In this document: positions 1 to 18,255 of the stretch, one piece after another
How positions within the stretch are numbered: position 1 is the first letter of the stretch
Layout of the letters: each line of letters begins with the position of its first letter
Source of the DNA: Neocallimastix lanati (nom. inval.)
Lineage: Eukaryota > Neocallimastigomycota > Neocallimastigomycetes > Neocallimastigales > Neocallimastigaceae
Length of the DNA: 42,500 nucleotides
Assembly (NCBI GenBank): GCA_016946835.1
Contig: JACVTC010000059.1
Span: forward strand, 210,001 to 252,500
Direction: 5' to 3'
Made by a program: the position numbers and the translations under genes
Notes under the pieces: generated by a model
What the model saw: the letters and a program-made list of their open reading frames with translations, nothing else
The model's database searches: none
What the model was told of the DNA's origin: nothing

Positions 1-139
1 AATAATAATAGAAGTATTTTATTATTATTATTATTATTTGTTTGTTTGTTTGTTTGGCATTATAAGTAATCATTATTAAATTATTATATATCTAATAAAA
101 AAAAATTATTTTTAATTATATATGCATTAGCAAACTTAC

Positions 140-2245
140 AAGCCATTCTGGATGTCCAAATTCATTACCAATAAAGTTTAAATAGCCTTCACCAGCAAGA
201 GAATGTGTTAATAATCTAATCATTTTATGAAGTGCTATACCACGATCAATAACAGGAGTTAATTCAGATAATTCAGACATGTTTGTATACATTTCTTTAT
301 CCATTAACCAGAATGCAAGAGTTTTATCTCCAACTAAAGCTTGATCATGACTTTCAGCATAAGCAATCGTTTTTTCCTATATTATATTTTATAAATACAT
401 ATTAATAAATATAATATTTTATAATGATTGATTTAAAAAAATAAATTTATATATAAAAATTAATAATTATTAATATATATATATATATATGAGCAAAATG
501 AATCAAATAATCAAATAAAATATAAAAAATAAACAAATAAAAAAAAAAAAAAATTACCATATAACGTCTATTAGTTAAAGTCCAACAAATATTTCCAATA
601 TCCCAATCATCATCTTTAACTTCCTTTAAAATTTTAATCCACATATCTGGTACAGCCATTGATAATCTATAATCAAAACCAATACCACCTTCAGATACTG
701 GACGACATAATGTTGGCATACCAGAAACATCTTCAGCAATAGTAACAGCGCTTGGATTAATAGAATGAATTAGATAGTTAGCCTTTCATCAATAGAATAT
801 TTATATATATATATATATGTTATCATATAAAAATAAATATTATTTTAAATTAATTTAATTATTGATAAAATAAAGAATAAATAAAATTTTATTTTTTATT
901 TTAATATATATAATTTAAAACAATCACAAATATAAAATAAAATATGTATATATATAATACAATGGTAAAAATATATATTTATTAAATAAATATAATTAAT
1001 TTTTATATTAAATGGATTAGAATTTGTATTTATAATAATTTATAAATATAATATATTTATATGTATAATAAATAATATCTATCTTACAAGCATTAAATAA
1101 ACAATAGCTTCTAAGTCGTTACTATCATTAAAGTAATCATTATAATTTCCATTAAAACCGACACCAATACCATGGTGCTTGTACATCATACTAGTGACTC
1201 CATCGAAACGGAATCCATCAAAGTGATAAATATCCATCCAAAAACGAATGTTAGATAATAAGAATCTTAAAGTTTCATAATTACCATAATTGAATAATCT
1301 ACTATCCCATAAATCATGATGACCTCTTCCACCACTATGGAAGTATTGATGATCTATTAATTTATTAAATTTATATACAGGTAATATATTCATTAAATAA
1401 TAATAATAAAAAATCTTAGAATCAATTCTGATAAATAATAATTACAAATTATATTTTTATTCAAATATAATTAATAAATAAATATATAAATAGAAAAATA
1501 GAAAAATAAATAGAAAAAATGAAAAATAAATAAAAAAATAGAAAAATATGTAAATAAATAAAAATAAATACCAGTTCCATCAAATTCATTTAAACCATCT
1601 AAAACATTGCTACATGCATGAGAATGAACAACATCAAGTAAAACATAAATACCCATACCATGGGCGGTATCAATTAATTCCATTAAATCTTCAGGTGTAC
1701 CATATCTACTTGATGCAGCAAAGAAACTGGTAACTTGATAACCAAAACTGGCATAATATGGATGTTCCATAATAGCCATAAGTTGAATAGTATTGTAACC
1801 AAGATATTTTATTCTTGGAAGAATATTTTTAGTAAATTCCTTGTAAGTAGCAATCTTGCATTCACTTGACGCAATACCAACTTTTAAAAATTTTATTTAA
1901 GATAATTTATTTATTTTAATATCATCATTTTTTCATATTTTTTATTAATTATGTATATATTTATATATATTTGTTTTTTTTTATATATTATTTATAAATA
2001 ATAAAATATATAATTAATTACCATGTGCTTCATAAATTTTTAAACCAATTGGCTTTGGAGGAGCCTTATTCTTAAAAACATATTTCTGTGGGGGATTCCA
2101 GAAAATTGCTATATTATTTTAAATATTAATAATAATATTAATAATAAAATAATATTTTTTATATTCTGTTAATCATTATTGTATTGTTAAATCATTACCA
2201 TCATAAACAGGACTCTCTTTTACATTAAATAATTTGAAAACAAAC

Positions 2246-2318
<73 letters not shown>

Positions 2319-3232
2319 ATATAAATATAAATAAATATAAATAAATATAAAAAAATACAAGTTAATATATATTTATAATAATAGTAAAATTATGATAAAA
2401 TGAGAAAAATAATATTTTACTTGATGGATCTTGTGTAACTCTACGAATCCAGGCAGGAACTCTATCAACTTCTTCCCCATTTGGTAAAGTTAAATTAATC
2501 TTTTTAAATATTAATAATAAGTCAATATAGTTATAATTTATATCATAAATGTATTACACTCTAATGATACATTACAATCCCAATTAATGAATTTATATAA
2601 AATTTTTAAAGATATTTACCTTAACTTTTGTGTTATGTTCAATACCTGGAGATCCATCAAGCTTATTTGGAACAAAAATTTCCCAAACACCATACTTATT
2701 TGAATACATTTCATGAGTAGTTCTATCCCAGTTATCTTTTATATTAATTTAATTAAAATAGAATTTAAAAATCGAATTAAGGAATTAATTATATCAAATA
2801 ATAACCATATCAAAAAAATATAAACATAAAAAAAAGAACTTTTAAAAATCAGACAATATTTTTAAATATCAATAAATATATATAATATATTAATAATACA
2901 TTATTTGGTACTAATACAATACTATATAGATAAATCATTATTTATATACTATATCATTTTTATATTCAATAATAAATAATCGACATATTAAAAGGATACT
3001 AAAATCACCGATAAGATGAGCACGAACAGCATTTGGTGCCCATTCACGATAGTAAATACCCTTTGGCGTCACAGTGAAACCCATGTAATCATAACCTTTA
3101 GCAAAATTCTCAATACCATTTTCATTCTTTTGGAAATCAGAAATCCATTTTAAAAACATATTATATCTATTTATATTCAATTATTGATTTATATATATTT
3201 TTTAATAAACAAAACAATGCATATTTATACAT

Positions 3233-3278
<46 letters not shown>

Positions 3279-3553
3279 AAATATGAATTAGTATTAATAA
3301 ATAAAACATGAGAAATAATTGAAAATCTACAAATTTTAAATTATATTTTTCTTTATTAATTAATAATAAATAATATATCATTAAAATATATAAAATTTTA
3401 TTAGAACAAAAAATAAAAAAATATTATAACTATTTAATAAATAACTTTCCACCTCATTAAAAGAGAATGCTTAAATGGTGAAAGCCATGGATCAAGTTTA
3501 ATAAGTGGATCAACAGGGGTTTGTGATTCGGTTTCTGATAACACTTCGGTCAT
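140..3553 (-). CDS. GBE1: 1,4-alpha-glucan (glycogen) branching enzyme, copy 1, 3' part outside window
   Basis: Cuts alpha-1,4-glucan chains and re-attaches the piece through an alpha-1,6 bond in cytosolic glycogen synthesis. Ten exons can be joined in frame on the minus strand: 3553-3453, 3166-3000, 2735-2620, 2499-2421, 2216-2199, 2108-2022, 1880-1572, 1353-1088, 782-558 and 376-140, giving 535 codons before the window ends inside an intron. An N-terminal CBM48-like segment (with YYREWAP) leads into a GH13 barrel. All four GH13 regions are present: DVVHSHA (~272), [10 protein letters not shown] (nucleophile D ~343), TIAED (acid/base E ~398) and ESHDQ (D ~467), so the visible part should be catalytic. 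The C-terminal beta domain lies off the left edge. The start ATG at 3553 is followed by an acidic leader and then the conserved N-terminus. It is a clear paralogue of the gene at 12819-17295 but lacks three of that gene's introns and has one extra near its start. Splice sites are inferred from frame and paralogue alignment; the first donor (GTGGAA) is the least certain. Confidence 0.95.
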
Positions 3554-3584
3554 TTTTAACGTTTTTTCAAAGTATTAATATTTT

Positions 3585-3618
<34 letters not shown>

Positions 3619-4195
3619 AAAAGATTACCAATAATATCTTTTATATTTAAAAGAAGAATTCTTTTTTAAATAATAATTTTAATTATAATATATTAATAAT
3701 AAAAAATATGAATACATATTAATATATCTTTCTATTGAAAATTGATATTTTTTGTTGATATTGTTTCTTTAATTTCCTTTCATTAATATATAATATAAAA
3801 ATTTTGAAATTCCATTTGTTTTGATATACTATTTGTTCCAAATATTTCTTATTACTTGTTATAATTTACTAAAAATATCAAAATTCTATTATTAATTCAT
3901 TTCTTCTAAATTTTATAAATTTATGAAAGTTTTATTATTATTTTTTTTTTAATTACAATTTTTTGATAATTCTTTTACTTTTTTATTATTATCATTTGTT
4001 TTTACATCAAGAAGATTAATAATTTTCAGAATTTTCAAATTTTTTTTCAATATATTATTGTATAAAATAATAATAACTAAAAATAAGTTAAAAAAAAAAA
4101 AATGGTTAATATACCGTTGAATAATTTATTTGTTAAATTGTCTTTTATTTATTTCTTTTTTATATTTTATATATGATTTTATTTTTGTTTTTATT

Positions 4196-4242
<47 letters not shown>

Positions 4243-5305
4243 TAAAAAAAAATAAACTATAATTATAACTAAAAAAAATTATTACTGAATATTTTTCATC
4301 TTTTTATAATAAAATATATTATAATCTATTACTTATTTAGAATTATTATAATATAGAATGTGATTAAATATAAATAATTTATATATTATTTTTAATTTTG
4401 AAAAATGAGCAGAGCTATTTATAATCAATAACATATAACTATTTTATTTATAATATTATGTATATATAATTAAAAAGAATAATTTAATCAAAAAAATAAC
4501 TATATTATATATAATTATTTAATATTAAATAATCTAAATTATATTTAAATTATAAAAACATTATCTTGCTAAATTAAATTATATATTATATATATATATT
4601 ACATTTTATTGTAATATATGTAATATAATTTTTTTTTTTTTTGCATTACTCTTTAACAGATAAAAATCTTTAATCGAAAAAAAAAAAAAAAAAAAAAAAA
4701 AAGATAACTCTTTTAATTATTCCGTATTATTTTAATATTTATAATTTAATGAAATACTAATATATAATTCTATTAAATTTTTAAAATTATTATAAAAGTA
4801 AAAATTAATCTAGTCATTTAATTATATTTAACATAATATCAAAAATAATTATTTTTAAAATCTATTATAAAATATTTAATATTATCTAATAATTAATTAT
4901 TGTTTTTAATAATCTAGAGATATAATTTTAATTAATAATAAAATATAAAAAAGTACAGAATTTTTTTATTAATAATTTTAATTCTTTAATAGGTATTAAT
5001 ATATCAATATAAAAATTTTCTTCAATGTGTCTTAATAATGAACATTAAAAAAACAACTCTTCATTTTTATGCTATTAAAGTTTAAATATTAATAAATATA
5101 TATTTTATGTATAGTTTATATATTTATTATATCAAAATTTTAAAATAGTTTATAAATAGTTATGATTAATAAAAGAATATAAAAAACTTTTTGTTTTTCA
5201 TAATTTCTGTTATTATAGAATTATAAAATTTATTACATAATTAAAATAATTACATTTCTTCAATAGTTGTTACACTAATAAATATAAAAAATAATTATAA
5301 GTAAT

Positions 5306-5349
<44 letters not shown>

Positions 5350-5434
5350 AAAAGAAAAAGAAAAAATTAAATCAATTTCATATACTTTAAAATTTTACTG
5401 GAATTTTTTTTATATTTGTTTGTTTGCTTATTGA

Positions 5435-5470
5435 CTCAAAAAACAAAATCAAATGATTTTGTTTTTAGAG
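5435..5470. repeat. Short inverted repeat (hairpin)
   Basis: Two 17-base arms (5435-5451 and 5454-5470) pair with one mismatch around a 2-base loop; the arm core is AAAACAAAATCA. It contains G/C pairs, unusual for the surrounding A/T background. Possible roles are a transcription-end hairpin or a remnant terminal repeat; neither is shown. Confidence 0.6.
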
Positions 5471-5961
5471 TTATAACTACTTTTAAAATTGAAATATAAA
5501 AAATAGATAAGATAAAGTATAAAATAATAAGGAATAATTTAAATGTCAAATAAATTAAAAATATGGTTTATTTTTTTAAATCATATAGAAAATAAAAAAA
5601 AATTTAATATATGTTTATATGTAGTATTAGAAATTCAAATACTTATAAAAAGTAATTTTTTAATAGATGTACCAGAAACATATGTAAATATAATTATTTA
5701 AATATAAAATACAGGAATTATATAGAGTAAAATCATTACTATATTAATATATGTATCAAAAATACATAAAAATAAATTATATATATTATTTTTGTTTTTT
5801 TAAAAATCTTTAGTCTATATAAAAAATTCAACTACTTCGTTTTAATTAGTTTTCAAATATTAATTGCAACTACTAATTAATTTTTATGATAGTTTATTTA
5901 TATATATATATATATATAATTTTCAATGATTTCATTTTTTATTTTAAAAATTAAGAAAGAT

Positions 5962-6010
<49 letters not shown>

Positions 6011-6340
6011 TAAAATAATGTATATTTTTAATTATAAAAAAAATATAAATTAAAAAATAGTAAAAAAAATTTATATATAAATTATTAATAATAATAAATC
6101 TAAATATATCTGATTTATTGTATTAATATGGAAAATTTAATATTAAATTATAAAAAATAATAATGAAATATTATAAAAAACTAAAAAATATATATATAAA
6201 TAATTAATAAATTATTTATATTTATTAGTATATATTAAATAAGTTTAAAAAAAAAAAAATACAGAAAATTTTAATCAAAATTTTCTCTTTAATAATTATA
6301 ATACTTTTTATAAAATATTACAATATTTTGACTTAGTTAA

Positions 6341-6466
6341 AATAAAACATTAAATTCCATTTGACAAAAAATATAGAAATATAATAAAACATTAAATTCC
6401 ATTTGACAAAAAATATAGAAATATAATAAAACATTAAATTCCATTTGACAAAAAATATAGAAATAT
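6341..6466. repeat. 42-bp direct tandem repeat, three perfect copies
   Basis: Copies start at 6341, 6383 and 6425 with no differences visible between them. The unit contains CATTAAATTCCATTTGACAA. There are no unique spacers between units, so this is a minisatellite and not a CRISPR array. Perfect identity suggests recent expansion. Confidence 0.9.
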
Positions 6467-6935
6467 AATAAACTATACTAAAATAAAAATTTATTAGGTT
6501 ATAATTTTTTATTTGGGAAAAATGACATACCTCACGAATTATTTAATTCTAATATATAAATTTATATAATATATTATGCACTATTATAAGTCTTAATATA
6601 AATTATTTTATTATATTAAAACATAATAATTCTTCTTAAGCTAAATGAATACTTCTCATTAGTTTAATTTTATTCTATTGATAATTCATTATTTGTTTTT
6701 ATACATCTCACACATGAAAATAAAAATAATTTTATAGTGTTTTTCCACCATAAAGACTCCTATATTAATAAGATTTAATATTTTTTTTTTAATTTTTTCA
6801 TATATAAATATATTTTTATTAATAGTAATTTTTTATATACAGGTAATTAAAATACTATATTTACATACATATATTTATCAAAAATTTTATAAGTAGAGTT
6901 TTAATTTAATATATTTAATAATTATAAATTTATTT

Positions 6936-6981
<46 letters not shown>

Positions 6982-7140
6982 GTTATTATATTATTATTTA
7001 TATTTTCCTTTTTTTTTTAAATAAATTAAATCCATATACATTTAAGATAGATTAAATAATTTTATATAATATATGCAAGCTAAATAATTAGGTAAATGAC
7101 TTTAAAATTTAATTTAAATACTTAGTCATAAAGTAAATAA

Positions 7141-10100
7141 TTAAATATTTAAATTATTTAAAAACGATCCTATTCTCTTAAGCAAAGATCTTTTTTGTAT
7201 TTCGCCATTTTTATAATTATCATTATCATCAGTATATTCTCTTTTATTTGTATTATCGATTTCATTGGTATTATCATTAGCTTCGTTATTATCAATTTCT
7301 TTATAATTGTCTTCTTTATTTTTATTATCAGTTTCATTATTATTAATATTTGATTTATTTGTTTCAGTGCTCTCGCCATTTTCATTACCTTGTTCTTCAT
7401 CTTTACTATTGTTATCTTTTTCACTAATTTCTTTATCTTTATTATTATTTTCTTTTTCATCAGTTTCTTTTTCTTTATTTATATCATCTTCATTTTCATA
7501 ATTTGATATATCATCATCTTCATCAATGTATATTGTTTCATAAACTACTTCGCAGTCACAATATTTTACTTCACAACAAGATTCATCACCTTCAATACTT
7601 GTTTCAATTGGTGGACTAAACTAAAATATATATATATATATATTAATTTATATTATATTATATTATTATTATTACTATTATATAAAAAATATATTATATA
7701 TCAAAATTTGTTATGGGAAAATGTTATTATTATTATTTTTAATTTTTATTTATATTTTAATAATGCATACAGGATGAAAAGATAAATAACGAATAAGGAA
7801 ATTTTCACTATTTTTAGAATCATGATATATTTTAAAGCTTCTTAATAAGTCTTCTTTTGAAGCTTCTCTATCAAATTCTTTTTTAATTGTTGTCCAAGAA
7901 TTCTATAAATATTATTTTTATTTTAATATTAATAATCAATAATATTTATATATATATACATAAATTTTCTTATTGATAAATATTTATAGAATTTGAATCT
8001 TTAATGTTACCATTGAAAGATTTTCATCATCTATAGTAACTGTATTTATTATGTTATTAGATGAATCTAATAACTCTATTGTCCAATGAGTATGTGACGT
8101 CTGATTAAAATAGTAGTATTAATAACATATATATATATATATATATTTATGAAAATAATAAATAATCAAATTAATATTTTTTTAAAAAAAAATATTATTA
8201 TTATTTCTCTTTTTCATTTTTTTAAAAAATTTTTAAAAAATATATACCAAAACTTCCATTTCAATTAAAGTTGGCGAAAAATAATTTTCAGGTGCTTTGA
8301 AACTAAGAAAACCTCCAGGTCTAATATCATATGCTAATATTCTATTTGGTTGATATAAAATGTTTTCTACATTTTCAGAAACATCTTCCCAATATATTTG
8401 TTGATTTTCATCAAATACTTTAATCATACTTAATAATATTTCACATTCATATTTAATATTTTCATTAGATAGAGGAGTATTGGCGTCTTCATACTTTATT
8501 TTATTTGTATCATATTATATTATATTATATTATAAATATAAAAATATTTATATATTTAAATATATTATATTTATTTTTTTTTTTTTTATAATTTTTTCAT
8601 TTGATTAATTCTATACAAATACATATGTATATAACCAGATATCTTACAGATGCGACAAAAAAGTTTTTAATACTTAATTCTTGATATGGATCCTTATAGT
8701 TCATAAATGAAAATCTATTTAAATTACAGTTTTCTAAAATATTATTCATATCAATATGATATTTATTCCATTCACCCTATCGGTTTTTAATTTTTTTTAT
8801 CATGAATTTTATATATACATTATTTTTATTTTATTTTAATTTTTATTTTTATCTTTATTTTTATTTTTTATTTATTATTTATTATTTATTATTTATTATT
8901 TATTATTTATTATTTATTATTTATTATTTATTATTTATTATTTATTATTTATTATTTATTATTATTTTTCTAATGTTTATATTCACATCTTTTAGAGGAG
9001 TATAATCACCCAAATAAAATGCATATTCACCACAACTATCAGTTGATACTAAAAAACCCATATTAAGGTCAGTTTCCTTAAAAAGTAATTTTAATAAAAT
9101 TTAATATATTAATATATATATATATATTACTATTATTATTAAATTAAATTTCAATAAATTACTTTTATTTCAAATTCACAATATTCATTATAATATGGTA
9201 TGTCTGGTTCATAATGAATACTTAATGCGGAATATTGATAAATTTTTTCAATATAAACATGGTCATCTATATTTTCAATATCAGATATTCCCCATGACCA
9301 ACTTGAAAATTCACTACTTATTAAATTCGTAATTACATTTATTTGAGAATTATTTTTTAATTTTATTTTTTTAAATCTAATTACAAGACTATCAAGGTTT
9401 TTTATAGCCTATTATTCATTACAGTTTATACAATTTATATTATTAAAAAATATATTATGAAATTGAAATAAAAATAATATTCTTTAATGAATTATTTTAA
9501 TTTCATATTATTGATTATATATATATAATTATTCTAACAATATTCATACAATTCCATTAAACTTAGAACATGATGGTAGAGTATATATTTTTGATATCCA
9601 TTCCTAATATTTTAATTTTATTAATATTAATTATTAACTGAATCTTTTTTTTTTATTAATTAATTAATTATTTATTTATTTATTTATTTATTTAATTCAA
9701 TAAATATTTATTTTAAAATTTTATGATGAATGAGATTCTAACATTTTGGTTTGTTGAAAAAGCATCTAAAGTAGTGAAATTTATTGAATCATCATTGGTA
9801 TTTATTAACAGTATTTGACCATTTCCTTTCTATTATAGAATAAAATTAAGTAAATAAAGTTTTATTATATTATAATATATTACTATTAATTTTATTATAG
9901 GAAGTGAAAGTATTTAACATTTAAGCATTAATATAAAATAAATAAAACCTCAATATAATATTCTAATTCTATAGTATTAAATTGGGTAAAATCGATTGTA
10001 CTAGTTATTTTATATAAGGCAAAAGTCTTTTCGAAATTTAAATATAAATAATTTCCTTCAATCTCTTTTTTATTAAGTTCTGGAGATCCAGAATCTTTTG

Positions 10101-10206
10101 CGAATGAATTAAATACTTCATTTCTAAGAAGAACTATTTGATTTGCATATCCATTAAATACAAAAAATGAGAATAATATGATTAAATAATGGATTAATCG
10201 ACTCAT
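7141..10206 (-). CDS. Secreted protein with three tandem beta-rich (CBM-like) domains and an acidic/Asn-rich tail
   Basis: No family was recognised. Ten exons join in frame, all at phase 0: 10206-9949, 9829-9743, 9603-9550, 9408-9163, 9076-8987, 8776-8648, 8493-8248, 8100-8011, 7902-7771 and 7620-7141, giving 603 aa. Residues 1-21 form a signal peptide (hydrophobic run LIILFSFFVF, cut near GYA/NQ). Residues ~22-444 form three repeats. Each has an N-part ending in an alternating strand (IELEYYIE, YCEFEIK, LIEMEVL), a 29-30 residue middle encoded by its own exon, and a C-part with W then L..F.I....L.I..L.F. The pattern suggests a beta-sandwich, perhaps carbohydrate-binding; that is inference. 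Residues 445-603 begin with a cysteine cluster (CCEVKYCDCE), continue as a D/E/K/N-rich low-complexity tail, and end with a basic stretch (KRSLLKRIGSFLNNLNI). No transmembrane segment follows the signal. It diverges from branching enzyme copy 2 with 2.6 kb between. The first donor (GTTTTA) is weak. Confidence 0.85.
8862..8965. repeat. 7-bp tandem repeat (TTATTTA)n inside an intron
   Basis: About 13 units of a heptanucleotide fill most of intron 5 of the secreted-protein gene. It is a simple-sequence expansion with no coding role; the hydrophobic open frame across it is an artefact of composition. Confidence 0.8.
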
Positions 10207-10295
10207 TTCTTTTAATATTTTATATTACTTTCAAGATAATTTATGATATTAAAAAATAATATATATATATATTATTTATAACTGAATATTAATAA

Positions 10296-10329
<34 letters not shown>

Positions 10330-12818
10330 GTATGATATTGTCATTAAATAATAAATATCAAGCGCATTTATTTTATTTAATTATTTAAAATTTTACATAA
10401 ATAAATAAAAACATTTTAATAACAATAATTAGAGTTATAATTTTAAAAAATACTAAAATGAAACGAAATTAAAGTTAATAAAATTTTTAAAATTTTCTTT
10501 AAAAGTTAATTATATATGATTGTTCATTATTACATGAATTTTTTGTTTTCTTTATTTATAATAAAATAATAAAATAATATTATCTTAATATTTATACAAT
10601 GTGCTTTTAATTTCAAGAAAAGGAAACATTTAATGATTATTTTAAAAATTCATTAATTATTGACACTATTGAATTTATTTTGTAATTTATTATTTTTTTT
10701 TTTAAAAAAAAAAAATGAGAATTACTATCAATTTGTTAAAAATAAAAGTTCAATTATATAAAAAAAATAATAAAAATAATATAAAGGGCTATTATGAACA
10801 ATATAAAAATTCTATTTAAACATATAGATTTATATATAGAGATTTTTTAAAAATAAAAATAAATTTATAAATAATAAATTTATATAAATGTAATTTCTAA
10901 TTAATATTTTTAAATAAATATTTTTAAATAATTTATATATATGAATTAATTACATATATTAAATTAATTATAATATTAATGTAAAATACAGAAAAAGTAT
11001 TAAATATATTATTAACATTATTATTTTAATTAAAAATAATTATATATAATAATAATATAAATAATAAATAATAATAACTTTGTATTTCAAGCAATTAATT
11101 GAAAATAAAAGTTAAAAATTTTATTTTATATTGAAAGAATATATATATTTAAATATTATATCAAATCATTAGTAATACAGGTTAAATTTCATAAAGTAAA
11201 AATATAATTTTTTTTTTTGTTAAATATCAAATTAATTTGTTATCTTTTTCAGATATACTTTTTTATTCTTTCTTTCCCTTAATAAATTTGAATAGTTTTT
11301 CTATTTTTTATATTCAATGAAATATATAAATAAATTTATATAATATTTAATATCTTTATTATTTGTTGTATTAATGTTGATTGTCTTTTCAGTGTATATG
11401 TTTATATATATATTTGAATAATTTTTATTGTTTCACCATTATAAGTCAAAAATTAAGTCTAAAATAATTAATATCAATTATAAATATAATTAATATATGA
11501 ATACAGTATATAATTACATATAATATATTCTGAAAAGTAATTATACGTAGATTTATAAATATTTTAAATTTTTTTCAAATTAAAATAAAAAGAAAAATTT
11601 TAATATTTTTGTATTTAATATATTTGATAATTTAAATAAATATTATTATATAAAAAAGGAATAATTAAAATAGAAAAAAAAATTTTTTTTTTTTAGTATA
11701 ATTTTTAATTAAAAAAAAAAAATAAAAAAATCTTTTCCTTATTTTATTATAATGATAAAAAAGGACCTAGAATATAAATGGAATTAAAGTAATAATAGAA
11801 ATTAAGATAAAATATTTATTTTTCTTATTTGTTATATTGATTAAATCATTACTATAAGAAATATTATTATAAAGGATAATTAATATTATTTTAATATAAG
11901 TTAATGTTATTTTTAATAAAGACGACTTTTCTACTTTTTTTTTCTATTAAATATTTTTAATTAATTTCTTTTAAAAAAAATTTAATTTAAATTAATTATG
12001 CATATAATAAAATATAATAGAACTATATATATAAATCTATTTAAATAATAATATATATTAATAATTTGAATATTGATATATTAATTATATTATTTTATAT
12101 AAGTGAAATAATACTAATATTGATTAATATTTACAAATAAATCAATATTTATTATTATTTAAAATTTTGGTTTTATTTTTTTAATTTATATTATATTATT
12201 AAAATATATTATTTATTATTCCTTCGGTTTGTACAATTTCAGATAAATAAAAGGCTTCGATATTGAATTTTTATTTTTATTTTATTTTTATCATTAATTG
12301 TAGTTTAAATATTAAACAAATAAAAATATTATTTTTATTTGTTAAATTTATAAAAGTACTATTAATAAAAAGTTTGTAAAAATAAAAAAAAGGGCATAGT
12401 CTCTGGTAAATAATAATGAAAGAAAAAATATATATATATTATATTAAAACTCTTAATAACTATAATATAAAGTTTTTTTTATAGATACTTCAACAATTAT
12501 AACATTTATCTTAAATTTAATTCTTTAATTTTAAGAATTGATTAATATTAATTAAAAAATAAAGTCGAAATAGAGATCATAATAATTCAATGTATGAATA
12601 AGTATTTTTTTATGTACAAAAGTTTAAAACAGAAACAAAATTAATATTATATTTTATAAAAAAAAAAATAATAATAATAAATAAATAAATGAAATGAAAT
12701 TTAATTAATAAAAAAAAAAAAATCATAATCTAACTGACAATCATTTATATTTTAATTATTATGATATAATTTCTCGTTCTTTAAAATTATAAAAATAATT
12801 AATTTAAGTTCAACGAAA
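10207..12818. other. Divergent intergenic region between the secreted-protein gene and branching enzyme copy 2
   Basis: 2.6 kb of A/T-dominated sequence that must contain both divergent promoters. No open frame is supported. There is an (ATT)n tract at about 10299-10328 and scattered poly-A/T. I see no motif that I can name as a factor-binding site. Confidence 0.6.
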
Positions 12819-17295
<4,477 letters not shown>

Positions 17296-17528
17296 ATAAA
17301 ATTAATCACGAATTAATATATATTTATATATATATACAATTAAATAATTATACAATTTTTTATTATAAGGTAATCACAATAAACTAATACAATGAAGTAT
17401 AAAACAAAGACAAATTATATTAATATAACATTATGTAAATATAAGTAATATTTATACTTAAAGTGACTTTTAAAAAACATTTTATTATAAATATATAAAT
17501 TAAAAGCATAAGTAATATAATTTAAGAA

Positions 17529-17560
<32 letters not shown>

Positions 17561-18255
17561 TATTAAATTAAATAAGATAAATTTTATAATGGCCATTAAA
17601 ATATATATATATAAAATAAGTTATCAATATTATTTTATATATTATTATATATCAATTTAGTATAACTATAGAATATCTTTATAAAGAAATAGTTATCATT
17701 TATAATAATAATATCAAAAAAAATTAATAAAAAAAATAATTATAATAAAAATTAGTATAATAATAAAATAATAGTAGTAGTTAGTAATAATAATAATAAT
17801 AATAAAATAATAAATAAGTGAATAAAATAGGGAAATATTAATAAATAAATAAATAAATAAATAAATTTTTCAAAAATTAAAAATAAATAAAAATAAAAAT
17901 ATATCTTTTATTATAAATTTAAATATTTTTTAATATATTTTTTTAAAAAAAAAGAATTATTATATAAAAAATTTTCTTTATTATTTTCATCATTATTTAT
18001 AATTTTTACTTTTATATTTTTTTTGTTTTGAATTTGGTTTTATTTTAAATTTATATAGAATAAACGAAAATGATTGGTTAATAATCAATAACAATAAAAT
18101 ATTTATATATATATATTTTTTTTTTTTTTTGAATATGTAAAAAAATTTTTTTGTAGTAATTTTATTAAAAGTTTTATAAAATTTGTTATTGTAATTATAT
18201 CTATTTAATAATAATTTAATAGAATTATATCATATAAATATTTTTAAAAAAGAAA
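17296..18255. other. Intergenic region between branching enzyme copy 2 and NIP7
   Basis: About 960 bp of A/T sequence with a 27-base A run near 17534 and short AAT and AAAT repeats near 17788-17865. It should contain the 3' end of copy 2 and the NIP7 promoter. No further gene is seen. Confidence 0.6.

Larger units (their letters stand above)
3554..7140. other. AT-only intergenic stretch between branching enzyme copy 1 and the secreted-protein gene
   Basis: About 3.6 kb of almost pure A/T without a supportable gene in six frames. It holds several A runs of 20-45 bases (for example near 4204, 5310 and 5970), a 42-bp triple tandem repeat at 6341-6466, a small hairpin at 5435-5470 and an (ATT)n tract near 6947-6980. 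The stretch just right of 3553 should contain the promoter of branching enzyme copy 1, and the stretch just left of 7141 the 3' end of the secreted-protein gene. No recognisable TATA or poly(A) signal stands out against this composition. Confidence 0.7.

Noticed and set aside
6341-6466. CRISPR-like repeat
   Set aside because: Units are contiguous with no spacers, and the genome is eukaryotic.
7170-7501. Lys/Ile-rich minus-strand and Ser/Leu-rich plus-strand frames over the tail exon
   Set aside because: Shadow frames of the D/E/N/K-rich last exon of the secreted protein.
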